This document shows, one piece after another, positions 53,378-62,513 of a stretch of 64,000 bases of DNA. The notes beneath the pieces were generated by a model, which did not search any database, was not told the DNA's origin, and saw only the letters and a list, made by a program, of their open reading frames with translations. Position numbers and translations under genes: made by a program. Source of the DNA: Gymnodinialimonas ulvae. GTDB taxonomy: Bacteria > Pseudomonadota > Alphaproteobacteria > Rhodobacterales > Rhodobacteraceae. The stretch's first letter is position 1; every line of letters starts with the position of its first letter. The stretch spans positions 930,001 through 994,000 of the forward strand of contig NZ_JBBIFX010000001.1 of the NCBI RefSeq assembly GCF_037543845.1. The letters are read 5' to 3'.

Positions 53378-54928
53378 ATGTCCGACACGCCCACCCGCAC
53401 CCGCGCCGGAGGCCGCGCATTGCGCCGCGCGGCGCGGCAGGCCATCGACGTGACGATGCTTCCGGGCTTGGACAACACGCTGCCTTTCACCGAGGTCATG
53501 GACGGTGCGCAGGTTGAGCGGATCCACAACGCGTCCATGCATATCCTTGAAAACGTTGGCGTTCAGTTCCGCGACGAGATTGCGCTCGCCGATTGGAAAG
53601 CGGCGGGTGCAGATGTGCGGGGCGAGATGGTCCACCTTGACCGGGACTTGGTGTGCGAGCTGATCTCGACGATCCCGTCGACCTTCACGATGCATGCCCG
53701 CAACCCTTTGAACAACGTGCCCCTCGGTGGGCGGCGGTCGATGTTCGTGCCGATGACGGGCGCGCCGTTCCTGCGCGATCTGGAGGACAAGCGCCGCAAT
53801 CCGATGCTCGACGATCTGGCCATGTTCCACAAGCTCAGCCACATGCTGCCCGCGCTGCAATCTTCCGCGCATCACATTGTGGAGCCCTATGACCACCCGA
53901 TCAGCCAGCGCCACCTGCGCATCACCTATTCGTCGATGAAGCATTCCGACAAGACGTTCATGGGAATGACGACCTCGCCCAAAAACGCCGAGGATGTGAT
54001 CGACATGTGCCGCATCCTTTTCGGCGCCGAGTTCATGGAAACGCACCCCGTCGTGACCGGCAATTGCAACGGCAATTCGCCCTTGGTTTGGGATGAGACC
54101 ATGCTTGGCGCGTTGCGGGCGTTTTCACGCGCGAACCAGCCGATCCTGTGCTCTCCGTTCGTTTTGGGGGGTGCGAACACGCCTGCATCGGTGCCGGTCA
54201 CCGTCGCACAGCTCAACGCCGAGGCGCTCTCTGCACTGGCCTACACGCAGGTCGTGCGCAAAGGCGCGCCTGCGATCTACGGCCATTACCTGTCCACCGT
54301 TTCGATGAAGTCCGGCGCGCCGATGGCGGGCACGCCCGAGATCAGCCTGATGAACTTCATGATCGGACAGATGGCGCGGTTCTACGATGTGCCATGGCGC
54401 ACCTCCAACACGCTTGGCGGGGCCAAGACCTTCGACGCGCAGGCCGGATATGAAAGCGCCCACACCCTGTCGGCAGTGATGCATGCGGGCGCGCATTACA
54501 TCTGGCATTCGGCGGGTTGGAACGAGGCGGGCATGCATTGCTCGGTCGCGAAATTCGTCGTGGATGCCGAACAATGCGCCATGGCCTACCGGATGGCGGA
54601 GGGACCGAAATGGGATGATTTCGACGCCGCGCTTGACGCTGTCGCCGATATCGGGCCAAGCGGGCATTACCTTGGCCATCCGCACACGCAGGAACGGTTT
54701 CAGGAGGCGTTTTTCATGCCGGACCTGTTCGACAACAACTCTATCGAGCAATGGGCCGCGGAAGGCTCGGTCGAGATCACCGAACGCGCGCTGAGCTACG
54801 CCAAGAAGCTGTTGGCCGCGTATGAGGAGCCGAAGTTGGATGCAGGCGTGAACGAGGCGTTGTTGGATTACATCGCACGGCGGGAGCGCGAAATTCCCGC
54901 CGCCGATGCGCTGAACCAGACTCACTGA
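53378..54928 (+). CDS. MttB-family (trimethylamine methyltransferase-like) methyltransferase, non-pyrrolysine
   Basis: A 516-residue TIM-barrel protein of the MttB superfamily. Typical segments are HNASMHILENVGVQFRDEIA, PMTGAPFLRDLEDKRR, VTGNCNGNSPLVWDETMLGA, GTPEISLMNFMIGQMARFYD and LGGAKTFDAQAGYESAHTLS. No in-frame amber codon exists, so it belongs to the non-pyrrolysine members, which demethylate quaternary amines such as betaines onto a corrinoid protein. No corrinoid protein or reactivase gene is in the window. GGGAG precedes the ATG. It converges on an operon for amine and aldehyde oxidation with which it shares an operator motif. Confidence 0.88.
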   Translation: MSDTPTRTRAGGRALRRAARQAIDVTMLPGLDNTLPFTEVMDGAQVERIHNASMHILENVGVQFRDEIALADWKAAGADVRGEMVHLDRDLVCELISTIPSTFTMHARNPLNNVPLGGRRSMFVPMTGAPFLRDLEDKRRNPMLDDLAMFHKLSHMLPALQSSAHHIVEPYDHPISQRHLRITYSSMKHSDKTFMGMTTSPKNAEDVIDMCRILFGAEFMETHPVVTGNCNGNSPLVWDETMLGALRAFSRANQPILCSPFVLGGANTPASVPVTVAQLNAEALSALAYTQVVRKGAPAIYGHYLSTVSMKSGAPMAGTPEISLMNFMIGQMARFYDVPWRTSNTLGGAKTFDAQAGYESAHTLSAVMHAGAHYIWHSAGWNEAGMHCSVAKFVVDAEQCAMAYRMAEGPKWDDFDAALDAVADIGPSGHYLGHPHTQERFQEAFFMPDLFDNNSIEQWAAEGSVEITERALSYAKKLLAAYEEPKLDAGVNEALLDYIARREREIPAADALNQTH

Positions 54929-54963
54929 TCAAAAGTCCCCCGTCACGCCGCTCAGCGCGCCTG

Positions 54964-56292
54964 CTACTCCAACGCCGCGCGGCGTTCTTTCCACCGGATC
55001 ACGGCATTGCCCACCGCATCGCGAAACGGTTGCGGCGGCAAGCGCGGCGGCGTGCGTTCCGTCGCGAAATGCCGGGTCAGCGCCGTGTCCACACCACAAG
55101 CCATTTCCGCGGCGGCGATACCGGTCAACGTGCCGCGCACCGTGCCAAGGCCGTTCTGCACGCAAGCCGAGTACAGGCCCTCGTCAACCTGCCCCGTGAC
55201 CGACGCGCCGTTGCGCGACAGGCACAAATGCCCGGCCCAGGTGTACTCGGGCGCAAGGCCTGCGAAATCCGGGAACCGCGCGTCAAACTTGGATTGCTGC
55301 ACCGCCGTGGCGCGCCTCAGATCCCGTTCCGACACCTGCAACCCGGAGCGCAAGCTGGCCACCGTCCGCGTCAGGATGCGGTCACCGCCCTGCGGCCCGT
55401 CAATCCGGCGCAGGGACGTGCCCATCGGATCGGACGGCGTGATCCCCCAACGCGGCGCGCCGGACAACGCGCCTTTGGGCAAAACCGGGCTCAGCGCGGC
55501 GTAAAGAAACACATGCATCAACCGCCCCCGGGCAAGACCGAAGCTTTCCAGATGCCCGTTCGTCGCAAGGATCACCTCAGGCGCGGCAACGCAGCCCTTG
55601 GGCACCTGCACGCGCCAGACATGGCCCATGCGCTTGATGGTGAGCACGGGCGAATGCTCATGCAGCACCGCCTTGCCCGACAGCCCCGCCGCAAAGCCCC
55701 GCACATAGCCCGCCGGTTGCAACATCACCGTGCCCGGCGTGTACAGGCCCGAGCGGTAGTAGCGGCTTCCGGTCATCTCCTCCATCGCAGGAGCGTCGAG
55801 GGTCTCAAAGGGCTCGCCCAACGCATCAAGGTGGCGGGCGTAGCTTTGGTTTTGCGCATCCGCCGCCGCGCTCACCGCGCCGTTGACCTTGCCGGCCGGG
55901 TCGAAAAAATCCGCCGCAATGGCATATTCCGCGACCGCGTCGCGGGCAAACGCGATGGCATGGCGGTTCATCGCAATCTGCGCCTGATCATCGCCCGCGC
56001 CCGCATAATCATGGCTCGTCAGCTCATGGGGCAAATCGATCATGAAACCCGAATTGCGCCCCGCCGCGGCCTCGGCGATGGCCCCCGCCTCCAACACGAC
56101 CACGCGGGCCCCAGGGCGCAGTTGCACAACCCGCCGCGCCGCCGACAGCCCCGCAAACCCGGCCCCGACGATCACGACATCTGCGGTGATGTCCTCTTCC
56201 AGCCGGGGATAACTTGGCCCTGGCCCGAGGATGCTGGCCCAGGCCGCTTCCCCGCGGTGATGTGGCAAGCGGCGGGCGTGATATCGCGTCAA
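54964..56292 (-). CDS. FAD-dependent amine/amino acid oxidoreductase (DAO family, PuuB/OrdL-like)
   Basis: A 442-residue flavoprotein. The dinucleotide fold is VVIVGAGFAGLSAARRVVQL near residues 39-58, preceded by an N-terminal PuuB-like leader (WASILGPGPSYPRLEEDITAD). GAAAGRNSGFMIDLP-like residues AAAGRNSGFMIDLPHE mark the FAD-pyrophosphate region. Such enzymes oxidise secondary or primary amines to imines or aldehydes. It overlaps the aldehyde dehydrogenase stop by ATGA and ends the minus-strand operon, convergent with mttB. A D-hydroxyproline or gamma-glutamyl-polyamine oxidase role is possible but not shown. Confidence 0.85.
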   Translation of the reverse strand: MTRYHARRLPHHRGEAAWASILGPGPSYPRLEEDITADVVIVGAGFAGLSAARRVVQLRPGARVVVLEAGAIAEAAAGRNSGFMIDLPHELTSHDYAGAGDDQAQIAMNRHAIAFARDAVAEYAIAADFFDPAGKVNGAVSAAADAQNQSYARHLDALGEPFETLDAPAMEEMTGSRYYRSGLYTPGTVMLQPAGYVRGFAAGLSGKAVLHEHSPVLTIKRMGHVWRVQVPKGCVAAPEVILATNGHLESFGLARGRLMHVFLYAALSPVLPKGALSGAPRWGITPSDPMGTSLRRIDGPQGGDRILTRTVASLRSGLQVSERDLRRATAVQQSKFDARFPDFAGLAPEYTWAGHLCLSRNGASVTGQVDEGLYSACVQNGLGTVRGTLTGIAAAEMACGVDTALTRHFATERTPPRLPPQPFRDAVGNAVIRWKERRAALE

Positions 56293-57782
56293 TCCACAAC
56301 CTCGTCCACATCGTCGCTCAGGTCGATCCAGATCGTCTTGAGCTGGGTGTATTGGTCATGGGCCTGCCAGCCGTTGTCGCGCCCGCCGAAGCCCGATTGC
56401 TTCCAGCCGCCGAATGGGGTGGTGATGTCGCCTTCGCCAAAGCTGTTGACCGTCACGGTGCCTGCTTTGATCGCGCGCGCGCCCCGGATCGCGCGTTTGG
56501 CGTTTGCGGTGAACAGGCTCGCGCACAGGCCATAGGGCGTGGCGTTGGCCAATGTGATTGCTTGATCAAAGCTGCCAACCGTCAAGACCGACAGAACGGG
56601 TCCGAAAATCTCTTCGGTGGCCTGCACGCTGTCGGCGTCGGTCTCGATACAGGTGGGCGTCACAAAACCGTCCTCGGCCTCGCCCCCGAAAACAACATGA
56701 AGATCGCCCGACAAATAGCTGGCAACCTTATCAAAATGCGCCGTCGATACGAGCGCCCCGATACGCGTCTCGGGGTCTAACGGATCGCCGACCGGCCATT
56801 CCCGCGCATGGGCCGTGATCCGATCCAGAAGCGGCGCCTTCACGGCCTCATGCACGATCAGCCGCGACGTGGCGGAGCAGTTCTCCCCCATGTTCCAAAA
56901 CGCCCCGTTGACGATATGCGCCGCGACCCGGTCGAGGTTTTCGGCATCGTCCATTACGATGGCGGGGTTCTTACCGCCCATCTCCAGGACCACTTCTTTT
57001 GCATTGCTTTCAGCGGCATAGGAGAGGAACTTCATTCCCGTTTCAGTCGATCCGGTGAACGAGACCATGTCGATATCCATATGCCGCCCAATCGGTTCGC
57101 CGACCTCCGGCCCAACGCCCGGCACCACGTTCAACACCCCACGCGGCACGCCCGCCTCCATCGCCAGTTCCGCAAGCCGCAGCGCGGTCAACGGCGTCTC
57201 CTCGGCGGGCTTCAAAACCACCGAACAGCCCGACGCCAAGGCCGGGCCAATCTTCCACGCCATCATCAAAAGCGGGAAGTTCCACGGCAGGACCAAACCC
57301 ACCACGCCGACCGGTTCGCGCACCACCATCGCGATGTGATCATCCGAGGGCGGAGAGATGGAATCGTAAATCTTGTCAATGGCTTCAGCATGCCACTTGA
57401 TGCAGTTGATCGCCTCGGGCAGGTCCACTGTTTCGCAATCGTAGATCGTCTTGCCGCTGTCGACGCTCTCCATCACGGCCAGCTCGCGCGCGTTGCGCGT
57501 CATCAGTTTGACCAGCCGGATCAGCACGTCCTTGCGCTCGGCTGGGTGCAGGCGTGACCAGCGGCCATCCTCGAATGCCTCTCGCGCCTTTTCGACGGCA
57601 ACATCCACATCCTCCGGCCCGCAGGCGGCGACCTCGGCCACCACTGCACCCGTCGCGGGGTTCACGCTGGCAAACGTCTTGGCGGACGCCGCCGACCGGA
57701 ACCCGCCGTCGATAAACGCCCCCGTGGGGGGGCTGAGATCCGCGGCCAATGCCCGGTATTCCTGTGCGGTCAAAAGATCCAT
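56289..57782 (-). CDS. NAD(P)-dependent aldehyde dehydrogenase (PuuC-like)
   Basis: A 497-residue aldehyde dehydrogenase. The cofactor segment is VLPWNFPLLMMAWKIGPALA, the general-base Glu lies in VLEMGGKNPAIV and the catalytic Cys in NMGENCSATSRL. The C-terminal GGWKQSGFGGRDNG segment is typical. Overall features resemble gamma-glutamyl-gamma-aminobutyraldehyde and related dehydrogenases. It starts 3 bases after the DapA-like gene and overlaps the FAD oxidase start. It would oxidise an aldehyde formed by the FAD enzyme or by the lyase. Confidence 0.92.
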   Translation of the reverse strand: MDLLTAQEYRALAADLSPPTGAFIDGGFRSAASAKTFASVNPATGAVVAEVAACGPEDVDVAVEKAREAFEDGRWSRLHPAERKDVLIRLVKLMTRNARELAVMESVDSGKTIYDCETVDLPEAINCIKWHAEAIDKIYDSISPPSDDHIAMVVREPVGVVGLVLPWNFPLLMMAWKIGPALASGCSVVLKPAEETPLTALRLAELAMEAGVPRGVLNVVPGVGPEVGEPIGRHMDIDMVSFTGSTETGMKFLSYAAESNAKEVVLEMGGKNPAIVMDDAENLDRVAAHIVNGAFWNMGENCSATSRLIVHEAVKAPLLDRITAHAREWPVGDPLDPETRIGALVSTAHFDKVASYLSGDLHVVFGGEAEDGFVTPTCIETDADSVQATEEIFGPVLSVLTVGSFDQAITLANATPYGLCASLFTANAKRAIRGARAIKAGTVTVNSFGEGDITTPFGGWKQSGFGGRDNGWQAHDQYTQLKTIWIDLSDDVDEVVD

Positions 57783-57785
57783 CGC

Positions 57786-58703
57786 CTAGCCCTCCGCCTC
57801 GATCGCGGCCACGGTGCGTCTGACCACGCTCACGACCTGCTCCAATGCCCGCTTGTCGTCTTTGTTGAGCGACTTGAGCGGTGCGCGCACATCGGTGCAA
57901 TCGATGCCCTGCATCGTGACGCCATATTTGATCGTCGCCACGAATTTCCCGCCCTGCTCCAACACCCGCATCAACGGCAAAAGCGCCGACATGATGCGGC
58001 GGCCCTTGGTGAAATCGCCCTCCACCACGCAAGCCTTGTACAGCGCTACATGTTCGCGCGGCAGGAAATTCGACCCGCCGCACACCCAAAACGGAGCCCC
58101 CCACGCGAAGAATTCCAACGCCTGATCGTCCATCCCGCAGCCCAGTTGCATATGGGGATAGTCGCGCGCCAAAAGGTGCACCCGGTTGATATCGCCCGAA
58201 CTTTCCTTGATCCCGCAGAAATTGCGCGACCGCCCGACCCGGTCGAGGAACTCTTCGCCCATATGCGTGCCGGTGCGCCCGGGGTAATTGTACAGCATCA
58301 CCGGCAGGTTTGCGGCCCGGTCGATTGCAAGCGCATTAAGCGCATTTTCGCGGTCCGTTGGTACGGCATAAGGCGGCGAGGCCAGAAGAATCGCGTCTGC
58401 CCCCATCTCCCGGGCGGCTTCCGCAAGGGCAAGGCTGTCGCTGGTCAGCATCGCGCCAGTGCCCACCACCAGCGGCAAGCGCCCCGCCAAACGGTCCCGG
58501 GTAAATCTCGCGATTTCGATGCGCTCCGCGACAGTCTGCGCATAATTCTCGCCGGTCGAGCCGCCCGAGATCAGGCCATTCACCCCAGTCTCGACCAGCC
58601 ATTCCACCACATCGGCCAGTCGGTCCCAATGGACGCTGCCATTGGCGGCATAGGGCGTGACAACCGGCGTGTAGATGCCGTCAAAACGGATCAGTGGGGT
58701 CAT
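57786..58703 (-). CDS. Dihydrodipicolinate synthase (DapA/NanA) family lyase or deaminase
   Basis: A 305-residue TIM-barrel class I aldolase-type enzyme. The pyruvate-binding loop is SGGSTGENYAQTVAER near residues 46-61, the proton-relay Tyr lies in MLYNYPGRTG and the Schiff-base Lys in GIKESSGD near residue 168. The family includes lyases, dehydratases and the 1-pyrroline-4-hydroxy-2-carboxylate deaminase of hydroxyproline degradation. It is catabolic by context rather than lysine-biosynthetic. Its ATG overlaps the gntR stop (ATGA). Confidence 0.88.
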   Translation of the reverse strand: MTPLIRFDGIYTPVVTPYAANGSVHWDRLADVVEWLVETGVNGLISGGSTGENYAQTVAERIEIARFTRDRLAGRLPLVVGTGAMLTSDSLALAEAAREMGADAILLASPPYAVPTDRENALNALAIDRAANLPVMLYNYPGRTGTHMGEEFLDRVGRSRNFCGIKESSGDINRVHLLARDYPHMQLGCGMDDQALEFFAWGAPFWVCGGSNFLPREHVALYKACVVEGDFTKGRRIMSALLPLMRVLEQGGKFVATIKYGVTMQGIDCTDVRAPLKSLNKDDKRALEQVVSVVRRTVAAIEAEG

Positions 58704-59422
58704 GACGCCCCTCCACCGACCTGATCCTCGCCAAGCTCCAGATCCAGCGGGACGGGCAGGACGAAGCGTTCAATCTCGTTGCGGCTCAGTGCCCAATGCG
58801 CCTCGGCCAAGGCTGCGGCGGCTTCCTCGTCGCCTACCTCAATCGCCGCGATGATCGCATCATGTTGAGCGGAGGCTTCGGCGAGATTGTCGGCCATTTG
58901 ACGGTTTCGCGGTTGGTAAAACGTCATCCCGATGCGGGCATGATCGATCAGCAAGCGGTGAAAGGACGGCACCAGATAAACGTTGTGCGCCATCTCTCCG
59001 GTGATCTCGTGAAACGCGTTGTTGCTCAGCGCGCGCTCCGCGCCGGAACCTTGACGCAGCGCAGCGGTAAAGGCCTCTTGTGCCTGTTTCAGCTTGCCGA
59101 TCTGAACGGAAGTGGCGTTGCGCGCAGCCATCCGCAGAATGGCGGAATAGATCATCGGCGCGACAAGAAAGAAATCGCGCAGCGTCGTGTGCGACAAGGC
59201 CGCGACCCGCGCGCCCTTGTTCTCGCGAAGCTCCAGATACCCCATCCCGTCGAGATCGCGGAACACCTCACGCACAGGCGTCCGGCTCAATCCGAAACGG
59301 TCACACAGGGCCACCTCATCAAGGTCACTGCCGGGATGGTATTCCAATGTGAGAATGCCCGCGCGCAGGTGGTCGGTCAGCGCGGCCTTGCGGGTCTTGG
59401 GCGTAAGGGGATCGTGTGTCAT
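58700..59422 (-). CDS. GntR family transcriptional regulator (FCD domain)
   Basis: A 240-residue regulator. The winged helix (about 10-75) has EVALCDRFGLSRTPVREVFR as the recognition segment. The FCD domain has SNNAFHEITGEMAH and a late His in AEASAQHDAIIAAIEVGDEE as likely metal ligands. It is the first gene of the operon with the DapA-like, aldehyde dehydrogenase and FAD oxidase genes. A palindrome of the same type as that before mttB lies 30-46 bases upstream of its ATG, so auto-repression and control of mttB are inferred. Confidence 0.9.
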   Translation of the reverse strand: MTHDPLTPKTRKAALTDHLRAGILTLEYHPGSDLDEVALCDRFGLSRTPVREVFRDLDGMGYLELRENKGARVAALSHTTLRDFFLVAPMIYSAILRMAARNATSVQIGKLKQAQEAFTAALRQGSGAERALSNNAFHEITGEMAHNVYLVPSFHRLLIDHARIGMTFYQPRNRQMADNLAEASAQHDAIIAAIEVGDEEAAAALAEAHWALSRNEIERFVLPVPLDLELGEDQVGGGAS

Positions 59423-59451
59423 GCGGCCGACGCTAGGCCCGAATGCATTCT

Positions 59452-59468
59452 AAATACAATATGTATTT
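59452..59468. promoter_or_regulatory. Predicted operator upstream of the gntR-dapA-aldh-FAD operon
   Basis: AAATACA at 59452-59458 and TGTATTT at 59462-59468 are perfect inverted arms around ATA. The inner ATAC-N5-GTAT (59454-59466) matches the mttB operator. It lies between gntR and the kynU stop, 30 bases upstream of the gntR start. Confidence 0.58.
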
Positions 59469-59470
59469 TC

Positions 59471-60685
59471 TTACGTGACGCGCTGTCGAGCAAGGTATTC
59501 GGGCCGATCCCACAGCCGGTCGCGCAGAATTTCGGCCAGGATCGCAACCGCCGCACGCACATCCGCCTCGTCCAGGTACAGCGGCGTGAAACCGAAGCGC
59601 ATGATATCCGGCGCGCGGAAATCGCCGATCACGCCGCGCGCGATCAACGCCTGCATCGCCGCATAGCCATGCTCGAAACGGAACGACACCTGCGAGCCGC
59701 GCTGTGCTCCGTCGCGCGGACTGGCCAGCGTCAGGTCGGGGCATGCGGCCTCGACTTCCGCGATGAACAGCTCGGACAAGTGCAAGGACGCGGCGCGCAA
59801 CTCCGCCATATCGACCGCGTCCCAGATCGCCATCGCCTCTTCCAAGGCGGCCATCTGCAAGACCGGCGGCGTGCCCACGCGCATCCGCTCGATCCCCGGC
59901 GCAGGTCGGTACTCGAGGTCAAAGGCAAATGGTGCTTCATGGCCCAACCATCCCGCCAGCGCCGGGTCGATCTCATCGGCCAGATCGGGGCGCACGTAGA
60001 TGAACGCCGGTGCGCCGGGCCCACCGTTGAGGTACTTGTAGGTGCATCCCACCGCAAATTCCGCGTTTGACCCGCTCAGATCCACCGGCACCGCGCCCGC
60101 GGAATGTGCCAGATCCCAGATCATCACCGCGCCTGCCGCCTGGGCTTTTTCGGTAATCGCACGCATGTCATGCATCCGACCCGTGCGGTAATCGACCTGC
60201 GTGAGCATCACGGCGGCGATATCGTCGGACATCGCCGCCGTGACATCTTCGGGGGCCACGACGCGCAATTCATGGCCCTGATCCAGATGCCGCACCAACC
60301 CGTCGGCCATATACAGATCGGTCGGAAAATTGCCGCTGTCAGACAGGATCACCTTACGCTCAGGCCGCATCTGCAACGCCGCCGACAGCGCCTGATACAC
60401 CTTCAATGACAGGGTATCACCCATCACGACGCTGCCCTTTGGCGCGCCGATGATCCGGCCCACCTGATCGCCGACGCGGCCCGGCTGCGCCATCCAACCG
60501 CAAGCGTTCCAGCCCTTGATCAACTGGCCGCCCCATTCATCCGCCATCATCTCCGCGACCCGCGCGGTCACGCCCTTGGGCAGCGGTCCCAGAGAGTTTC
60601 CATCAAGGTAAATCACCCCCTCCGGAAGTTCGAAGCGGTCCTTCATAGGCAGCGCGACCTGCGAGACGTGTTTCGGCCAACTCAT
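59471..60685 (-). CDS. kynU: Kynureninase
   Basis: A 404-residue PLP enzyme cleaving L-kynurenine to anthranilate and alanine. Family phrases are YLDGNSLGPLPKG near residues 26-38, GDTLSLKVYQALSAALQM, WDLAHSAGAVPVDL with the PLP-contacting Asp, and the Schiff-base Lys in GCTYKYLNGGPGAPAF. The length is typical. Its ATG overlaps the kynA stop as ATGA. Kynurenine formamidase (kynB) is not next to it, so formylkynurenine hydrolysis must be encoded elsewhere. Confidence 0.95.
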   Translation of the reverse strand: MSWPKHVSQVALPMKDRFELPEGVIYLDGNSLGPLPKGVTARVAEMMADEWGGQLIKGWNACGWMAQPGRVGDQVGRIIGAPKGSVVMGDTLSLKVYQALSAALQMRPERKVILSDSGNFPTDLYMADGLVRHLDQGHELRVVAPEDVTAAMSDDIAAVMLTQVDYRTGRMHDMRAITEKAQAAGAVMIWDLAHSAGAVPVDLSGSNAEFAVGCTYKYLNGGPGAPAFIYVRPDLADEIDPALAGWLGHEAPFAFDLEYRPAPGIERMRVGTPPVLQMAALEEAMAIWDAVDMAELRAASLHLSELFIAEVEAACPDLTLASPRDGAQRGSQVSFRFEHGYAAMQALIARGVIGDFRAPDIMRFGFTPLYLDEADVRAAVAILAEILRDRLWDRPEYLARQRVT

Positions 60686-61500
60686 AGCTGCCCCCTTACA
60701 TTCCAGAGTTCCGGGAACAGCTCGACCTCAAGCATCCGGCGCAGATATTGCACACCGGACGTGCCGCCCGTGCCCCGTTTGAAACCGATGATCCGCTCAA
60801 CGGTGGTGACGTGGTTAAAGCGCCAGCGGCGGAAATAATCTTCCAGATCGACCAGCTTTTCAGCCAGCTCATACAGCGCCCATTGCGCCTTGGGGTCGCG
60901 GTAGACCCGGGCCCATGCGTCTTCGATCTCCTTGACGGCCCGGTGCGGCGCGTCCAGCGCGGGCTGCGGCAGGGCCGGGTCCAGCTTGGCGATCGCAACC
61001 GCATAAAGCGACGGCCGCGTCAGTTCAGCGGCCAACATCGCATGCAGGGCCGGGCGATGTTCATGGACCCGCATCATGGCCGTGTTGCGGTTACCCAGTA
61101 TGTATTCGATCAACCGATATTGATGCGATTGAAACCCGCTGCTTTCGCCCAGATCTTCGCGAAACGCGGTGTATTCCGACGGCGTCATCGTGCGCAGAAC
61201 ATCCCACGCGCCGTTCAATTGCTCGAAGATGCGCGCCACGCGGGTCAGCATCTTGAACACGGGCGCAAAATCGTCGGACATGAGCGCATCGCGCGCCGCG
61301 TTCAACTCATGCAGCGCCAGCCGCATCCAAAGCTCCGAGGTCTGATGCTGGATGATGAACAGCATCTCGTCATGGGCCGCGCTCTTGGGCTGCGCCGCGC
61401 CGAGGATCGGGTCAAGCGCGAGGTAGTCGCCGTAGCTCATCGCGCCGTCAAACGACATGCGCGCACCATCATCTTCCGGGTTGTGGGGATCACGGCTCAT
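60682..61500 (-). CDS. kynA: Tryptophan 2,3-dioxygenase
   Basis: A 272-residue haem enzyme that opens the indole ring of L-tryptophan to N-formylkynurenine. Signature segments are MSYGDYLALDPILGA, DEMLFIIQHQTSELWMRLAL near residues 45-64 and SSGFQSHQYRLIEYILGN. The haem-ligand His lies in RWRFNHVTTVERIIGFKRG, followed by GGTSGVQYLRR. The start at 61500 fits the family; an upstream in-frame extension is rejected. It is the first gene of a kynA-kynU operon. Confidence 0.95.
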   Translation of the reverse strand: MSRDPHNPEDDGARMSFDGAMSYGDYLALDPILGAAQPKSAAHDEMLFIIQHQTSELWMRLALHELNAARDALMSDDFAPVFKMLTRVARIFEQLNGAWDVLRTMTPSEYTAFREDLGESSGFQSHQYRLIEYILGNRNTAMMRVHEHRPALHAMLAAELTRPSLYAVAIAKLDPALPQPALDAPHRAVKEIEDAWARVYRDPKAQWALYELAEKLVDLEDYFRRWRFNHVTTVERIIGFKRGTGGTSGVQYLRRMLEVELFPELWNVRGQL

Positions 61501-61568
61501 GGGCGGCAGCCTAGCCTGACGCGGCTCTGTGGCAAGCGGGAAAAACCTGCCCGCTCGTCCGGTGCGGC

Positions 61569-62495
61569 CTAGCCGCCCACGGCGACGCCCACACGCTGCC
61601 GCGCCGGGCCGAACACGCAGGCCAGCGCGAGGATCACGCCCGAGATCGCCGCAACCATCCCGGCCGCCGAGACCGAGCTGTCCGCGCCGATCCAAAGCGG
61701 CCCGTAGCCCGCCAGCACGTAGCCGATGATGGCCGAGAGCGTCGCAAACACAACGCTCCACCCGACCTGCGCGCCCAGGCGGTTTGTCATCAAACGCGCG
61801 GCAGCCGGCGGGCAGATGAACATCGCGATCACGATGATCGAGCCCACCGCATCAAACGCCGCCACCGCCGCAAGCGCCGCTGCCGTCACCAGTCCCAGGC
61901 TGATCAGGTTCACCCGCACACCCATGGCGCGCGCAAAGCCTTCGTCGAAGCTCGCCAGTTTCAGCGGTCGCCAGAACACCAGCGTCAGGATCGCGATGAT
62001 CAGCGCCGCGACGGCCATACGCGGCAATTCCGGCGGCAGGTGCGACAGCGCGACAGGATCCAGAAGCGAGCCCCAGCCGTCCGCCCGCAGCCAGATCAAT
62101 TGCTCCAGATTGCCCATCAATGCGTGCTCGACATCGAGGTGAACGCTGGACGTGTCGGATTGCTCCAACAACAAGACCCCGCCCGCGAAGAGCGAGGTGA
62201 AGACCACGCCCATCGCGGCACCCGGCTCTATCTTGCCCAAACGGCGCACCGCCTCGATCAGCAGAACCGCCAGCAATGCGGCCCCGCCCGCCCCCAGCAT
62301 CATCGGCCCCGTCGCCACCGTACCGGTCAAGAGGAAGGCCACCACGATGCCCGGCAAAACCACATGGCTGATTGCGTCGCCGATCAGCGCCTGCCGCCGC
62401 AGGATCAGGAAATTGCCCGGCAGCGCGCAGGCGACGGAGGCAAAAATCCCGATCAGGATCGGCGTCAGCGAGAATTGTACGAATTCACTGCCCAT
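61569..62495 (-). CDS. Metal ABC transporter permease (ZnuB/MntB/TroD type)
   Basis: A 308-residue inner-membrane permease with about eight helices. The ABC-3 family phrases are CALPGNFLILRRQALIGDAI and SHVVLPGIVVAFLL near residues 24-58 and FDAVGSIIVIAMFICPPAAA near residue 210. The ATG at 62495 has GGAGGTG eight bases upstream, better than a GTG nine bases earlier. It follows the fused permease by 18 bases, and the two permeases probably form a heterodimer for Mn, Zn or Fe. Confidence 0.9.
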   Translation of the reverse strand: MGSEFVQFSLTPILIGIFASVACALPGNFLILRRQALIGDAISHVVLPGIVVAFLLTGTVATGPMMLGAGGAALLAVLLIEAVRRLGKIEPGAAMGVVFTSLFAGGVLLLEQSDTSSVHLDVEHALMGNLEQLIWLRADGWGSLLDPVALSHLPPELPRMAVAALIIAILTLVFWRPLKLASFDEGFARAMGVRVNLISLGLVTAAALAAVAAFDAVGSIIVIAMFICPPAAARLMTNRLGAQVGWSVVFATLSAIIGYVLAGYGPLWIGADSSVSAAGMVAAISGVILALACVFGPARQRVGVAVGG

Positions 62496-62513
62496 GCGAC
62501 ACACCTCCGCCCA

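Noticed and set aside
53378..54928. Pyrrolysine-containing MttB
   Set aside because: The reading frame has no internal TAG codon and runs uninterrupted for 516 residues.
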